Made by a program: the position numbers and the translations under genes. Positions 1 through 7,594 of a stretch of DNA of 7,594 nt are shown here, one piece after another. Each line of letters opens with the position of its first letter. Position 1 is the first letter of the stretch. Origin of the DNA: Pseudomonadota bacterium (GTDB taxonomy: Bacteria; Pseudomonadota; Gammaproteobacteria; Burkholderiales; Sulfuriferulaceae); NCBI GenBank assembly GCA_021794855.1, contig JAJYPZ010000046.1, positions 1-7,594 on the forward strand, in the 5' to 3' direction. The notes beneath the pieces were generated by a model. That model ran no database searches. It was not told where the DNA came from and saw nothing but the letters and a program-made list of their open reading frames with translations.

Positions 1-3004
<3,004 letters not shown>

Positions 3005-3008
<4 letters not shown>

Positions 3009-3349
3009 CTTGCTATTCCATGGCTAGGTTCAGATGCGGCCGAAGGAAGCGCGGGAGGGATAACCGGCTCAACGGGTGGCGCATCCAGTATCTGAAAAAA
3101 TATCTCGTCCTTGCGTACCATTCCTAATTCTGTTCGCGCGCGCGCTTCGATAGCGCGCACGCCCTGCTTAAGATCCCGCACTTCGGCATCCATGGCCGCG
3201 TTTCTCGCCGCAAGCGTGTCGTCGGTCTGTTGCTGCCGGACCACCTGCTGACGCGTATCCCATACTTTGAACCATCCTCCTCTGCCCAGCCAGAGAGGAT
3301 ACTGCAGCAATAGCAGTAAACCCAGCAGGATGACTGTAAGCCAGCGCAC
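3005..3349 (-). CDS. ftsB: Cell division protein FtsB (GTG start)
   Basis: FtsB is a small bitopic protein that forms the FtsQLB complex, which activates septal peptidoglycan synthesis by FtsWI. The product has 114 residues. A short N-terminus leads into one membrane span (about 4-19, LTVILLGLLLLLQYPLW). The family-typical LGRGG turn follows at 21-25, then a periplasmic coiled coil (about 32-72, many Q, D, A and R) and the conserved ARTELGMVRKDEIFFQIL block at 71-88. The layout aligns with E. coli FtsB (103 residues), with the GTG at 3349 falling exactly at the homologous start. The frame stays open upstream into eno but has no ATG/GTG/TTG between the eno stop and this GTG, and that upstream portion is eno in another frame. 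No clear Shine-Dalgarno is visible. Translation probably depends on coupling to eno, whose stop is 16 nt upstream. A proline-rich tail (90-108) is longer than in E. coli. Confidence 0.93.
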
Positions 3350-3365
3350 GAACGGCGGCCGGTGG

Positions 3366-4667
<1,302 letters not shown>

Positions 4668-4695
4668 CTATCTGCCGGCAAGTACCGGTCAGACT

Positions 4696-5534
4696 TTAAA
4701 TACTATGTTCGATAAATCCGTGCTGCTTGATCAGCGTATCGAGTTCTTTCAATGTATACAGCAACTCTTTCATGCGGCCCAGCGGCCAGGCATTTGGACC
4801 GTCCGACAAGGCACATGACGGGTTGGGATGCGTTTCAGCAAAAATTCCGGCCACTCCCGCCGCCACCGCCACTCGGGCCAGCACCGGCACGAATTCGCGC
4901 TGACCGCCGGAAACGTTGCCTTGCCCGCCCGGCAACTGCACAGAATGCGTCGCATCGAACACAACGGGACAATCCGTATTGCGCATCACCATCAGCGAGC
5001 GCATGTCGGACACCAGATTATTGTAGCCGAACGACACCCCGCGTTCGCACACCATGATATTGTCGAGGCCGCCGTTAGCAGCTTTGGCTTTATCGACCAC
5101 ATTTTTCATGTCCCAAGGAGCCAGGAACTGTCCCTTTTTGATATTGACCGGTTTTCCGGCAGACGCCACAGCATGAATAAAATCGGTCTGACGGCACAGA
5201 AAAGCCGGAGTTTGCAAGACATCGACCACCGCTGCCACTTCCTCGATTTCGTCTATGCCGTGGATATCCGTCAATACGGGAACGCCGATCTGTTTTTTGA
5301 CTTCGGCCAGGATCTGCAAACCGGTATCGCGGCCGAGACCGCGGTACGAGCTGCCCGAACTGCGATTCGCCTTGTCGTAAGACGATTTATAGATAAATGG
5401 GATACTCAGTTCGGCGCAGATTTCTTTTAACTGTCCGGCAGTATCCATGGCCAGCTGTTGCGATTCGATTACGCACGGCCCGGCAATCAGAAACAACGGA
5501 TGGCTCAAGCCCGCCTCAAAACCACATAATTTCA

Positions 5535-5535
<1 letters not shown>
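4696..5535 (-). CDS. kdsA: 3-deoxy-D-manno-octulosonate 8-phosphate (KDO-8-P) synthase, metal-dependent type
   Basis: KdsA condenses phosphoenolpyruvate with arabinose 5-phosphate to KDO-8-phosphate, the precursor of the LPS inner-core sugar KDO. The 279 residues match the usual length (about 280). Recognisable motifs are AGPCVIES (18-25), KANRSS (55-60), QTD (116-118), NIKKGQF (131-137), FGYNNL (169-174), [11 protein letters not shown] (194-204) and ETHPNP (234-239). The position that is Asn (N26) in the metal-independent E. coli enzyme is Cys here (C21). H197, E234 and D245 complete the four metal ligands known from the Aquifex enzyme. This predicts a divalent-metal-dependent (class II) KdsA. 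The ATG shares its A with the pyrG stop (TAATG), and AGGAG is 7 nt upstream inside the pyrG end, so tight coupling to pyrG is expected. The related DAHP synthase is excluded by the KdsA-specific KANRSS and PGG motifs. Confidence 0.97.
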
Positions 5536-7169
<1,634 letters not shown>

Positions 7170-7190
7170 TTACAGCGCAGGTAATGCTGA

Positions 7191-7219
7191 ATTTTAGCCT
7201 AAAGCGCATGTTGCCACAA
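7191..7219 (-). promoter_or_regulatory. Predicted sigma-70 promoter of the pyrG operon
   Basis: On the minus strand the -35 is TTGTGG (7219-7214). A 17-nt spacer follows, then the -10 TAAAAT (7196-7191, five of six to consensus). Transcription would begin near 7184, giving a leader of only about 20 nt before pyrG. It was identified by eye only. It is the best match in the upstream region. Confidence 0.55.
7193..7203. repeat. Inverted repeat TTTAG-C-CTAAA over the pyrG -10
   Basis: Perfect 5-bp arms (7193-7197 and 7199-7203) with a single central base overlap the -10 hexamer. It could be a repressor half-site pair, but short AT-rich palindromes also arise by chance. Confidence 0.3.
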
Positions 7220-7257
7220 TTGGCGCGCACAAAATTTCCGTTTCCTTTACCTAAAAA

Positions 7258-7280
7258 CACGATGGGAATATGAAATCGTG
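7258..7280. repeat. Inverted repeat CACGAT-N11-ATCGTG upstream of pyrG
   Basis: Perfect 6-bp arms (7258-7263, 7275-7280) are separated by 11 bp, so the arm centres are 17 bp apart, a geometry typical of dimeric regulators. The inner edge is about 38 bp upstream of the predicted pyrG -35, so it could also serve the divergent gene. No regulator family is assigned. Confidence 0.35.
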
Positions 7281-7298
7281 ATAATAACTGGCTCTATA

Positions 7299-7335
7299 CC
7301 CGGTTCTTTCATTTTTGCACCATCGATTCACCGGG
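7299..7335. repeat. Inverted repeat CCCGGT-N25-ACCGGG in the divergent region
   Basis: Perfect 6-bp arms (7299-7304, 7330-7335) flank a 25-bp spacer. The loop is too long and the stem too short for a good terminator, and there is no T-run after it. A protein-binding role is possible but unproven. Confidence 0.25.
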
Positions 7336-7397
7336 AAACGGCTTACGCCAGCGCCAACCCCAAGTTAACTGTACGTAGTGAAAAATATTGAGGCAAA

Positions 7398-7511
7398 ATG
7401 AACGACAAGGTCGTAAGGCAGCTGGACCGTGCCTTAATATTGTATTTATTCCAATCAAAAATGAATGAAAAACCATGGAAAATCACGCCGGAAATCTTCT
7501 TGCCAGATTAA
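7398..7511 (+). CDS. Possible 37-residue ORF overlapping the start of the next gene
   Basis: The ORF begins at ATG 7398 with GAGG 4 nt upstream and ends at TAA 7509-7511. The product begins MNDKVVRQLDRALILYLF and has no recognised domain. Its last 12 codons overlap the start of the ORF at 7475 in another frame. Its Shine-Dalgarno looks better than that of the following gene, so it might be a leader peptide or upstream ORF coupling translation. Chance is equally possible at this length. I do not recognise a function. Confidence 0.25.
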   Translation: MNDKVVRQLDRALILYLFQSKMNEKPWKITPEIFLPD

Positions 7512-7594
7512 GTACGCTTGCAAATTTTCAAGACACCGACCAGAGTCTTGATGAAAATCTGCAACGCTTGTCCGAGATGACGGCGAAAATCCTG
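7475..7594 (+). CDS. N-terminus of a probable GAF-domain protein (partial, runs off right edge)
   Basis: Forty codons are visible, starting at ATG 7475, and the frame is open to the window end. An in-frame TGA at 7466 makes this ATG the first possible start. A strong Shine-Dalgarno is not evident. The residues are soluble, with no signal peptide or membrane segment. The segment SLDENLQRLSEMTAKIL (24-40) resembles the helix that opens many GAF domains, where a leucine-rich helix ends just before the first strand. GAF domains bind small ligands or tetrapyrroles in signalling proteins, often joined to kinase, GGDEF or PAS modules. What follows here cannot be seen. It is transcribed divergently from pyrG and need not share its role. 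The assignment rests on a short stretch and is tentative. Confidence 0.5.
   Translation, partial: MENHAGNLLARLSTLANFQDTDQSLDENLQRLSEMTAKIL

Noticed and set aside
4674..4689. CCGG-N6-CCGG hairpin between kdsA and eno as a terminator
   Set aside because: The stem is only 4 bp and no T-run follows on the minus strand, so it is unlikely to end transcription.
7365..7445. Sigma-70 promoter for the plus-strand gene (TTAACT or TTAATATTGTAT elements)
   Set aside because: No pair of hexamers with 16-18 nt spacing and reasonable consensus match was found.

Overview
This window looks like an ordinary bacterial core-genome segment from a proteobacterium. It is dense, of roughly balanced GC, and almost entirely coded on the minus strand. 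The ZipA sequence has an extra folded region ahead of the FtsZ-binding domain and the signature FCVEVDVLIGLNVV. I associate that architecture, from memory, with betaproteobacterial ZipA-type proteins. The PyrG wording and the pyrG-kdsA-eno-ftsB order also fit a betaproteobacterium (for example a Nitrosomonadales-like lineage), although a gammaproteobacterium cannot be excluded. No mobile elements, RNA genes or CRISPR arrays were seen.

Layout, in transcription order (right to left, minus strand): pyrG (CTP synthase, 7163-5535), kdsA (KDO-8-phosphate synthase, 5535-4696), eno (enolase, 4649-3366), ftsB (divisome protein, GTG start, 3349-3005), zipA (FtsZ-binding division protein, 3008-1809) and ligA (NAD-dependent DNA ligase, 1794 to beyond the left edge, lacking most of its BRCT end). 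The junctions are tight: pyrG/kdsA share 1 nt (TAATG), kdsA/eno are 46 nt apart, eno/ftsB 16 nt, ftsB/zipA overlap by 4 nt (ATGA), and zipA/ligA are 14 nt apart with the ligA Shine-Dalgarno overlapping the zipA stop. One polycistronic transcript is therefore likely. A good sigma-70-like promoter (TTGTGG, 17 nt, TAAAAT on the minus strand) lies just ahead of pyrG. No internal terminator was found.

The right end is a divergent region of about 310 bp (7164-7474) with the pyrG promoter, several inverted repeats and a possible 37-codon ORF. It is followed by the first 40 codons of a plus-strand gene that resembles the start of a GAF-domain protein.

Functionally the operon joins nucleotide supply (CTP, which is also needed to activate KDO as CMP-KDO), LPS inner-core sugar synthesis, glycolysis (enolase makes PEP, the substrate of KdsA), septum assembly (FtsB, ZipA) and DNA ligation. 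The PEP and CTP links make the pyrG-kdsA-eno grouping metabolically sensible. I see no evidence of a new biological system. The points most worth a second look are the metal-dependent-type KdsA, the two-part ZipA, and the joining of the eno-ftsB and zipA-ligA blocks into one overlapping run.
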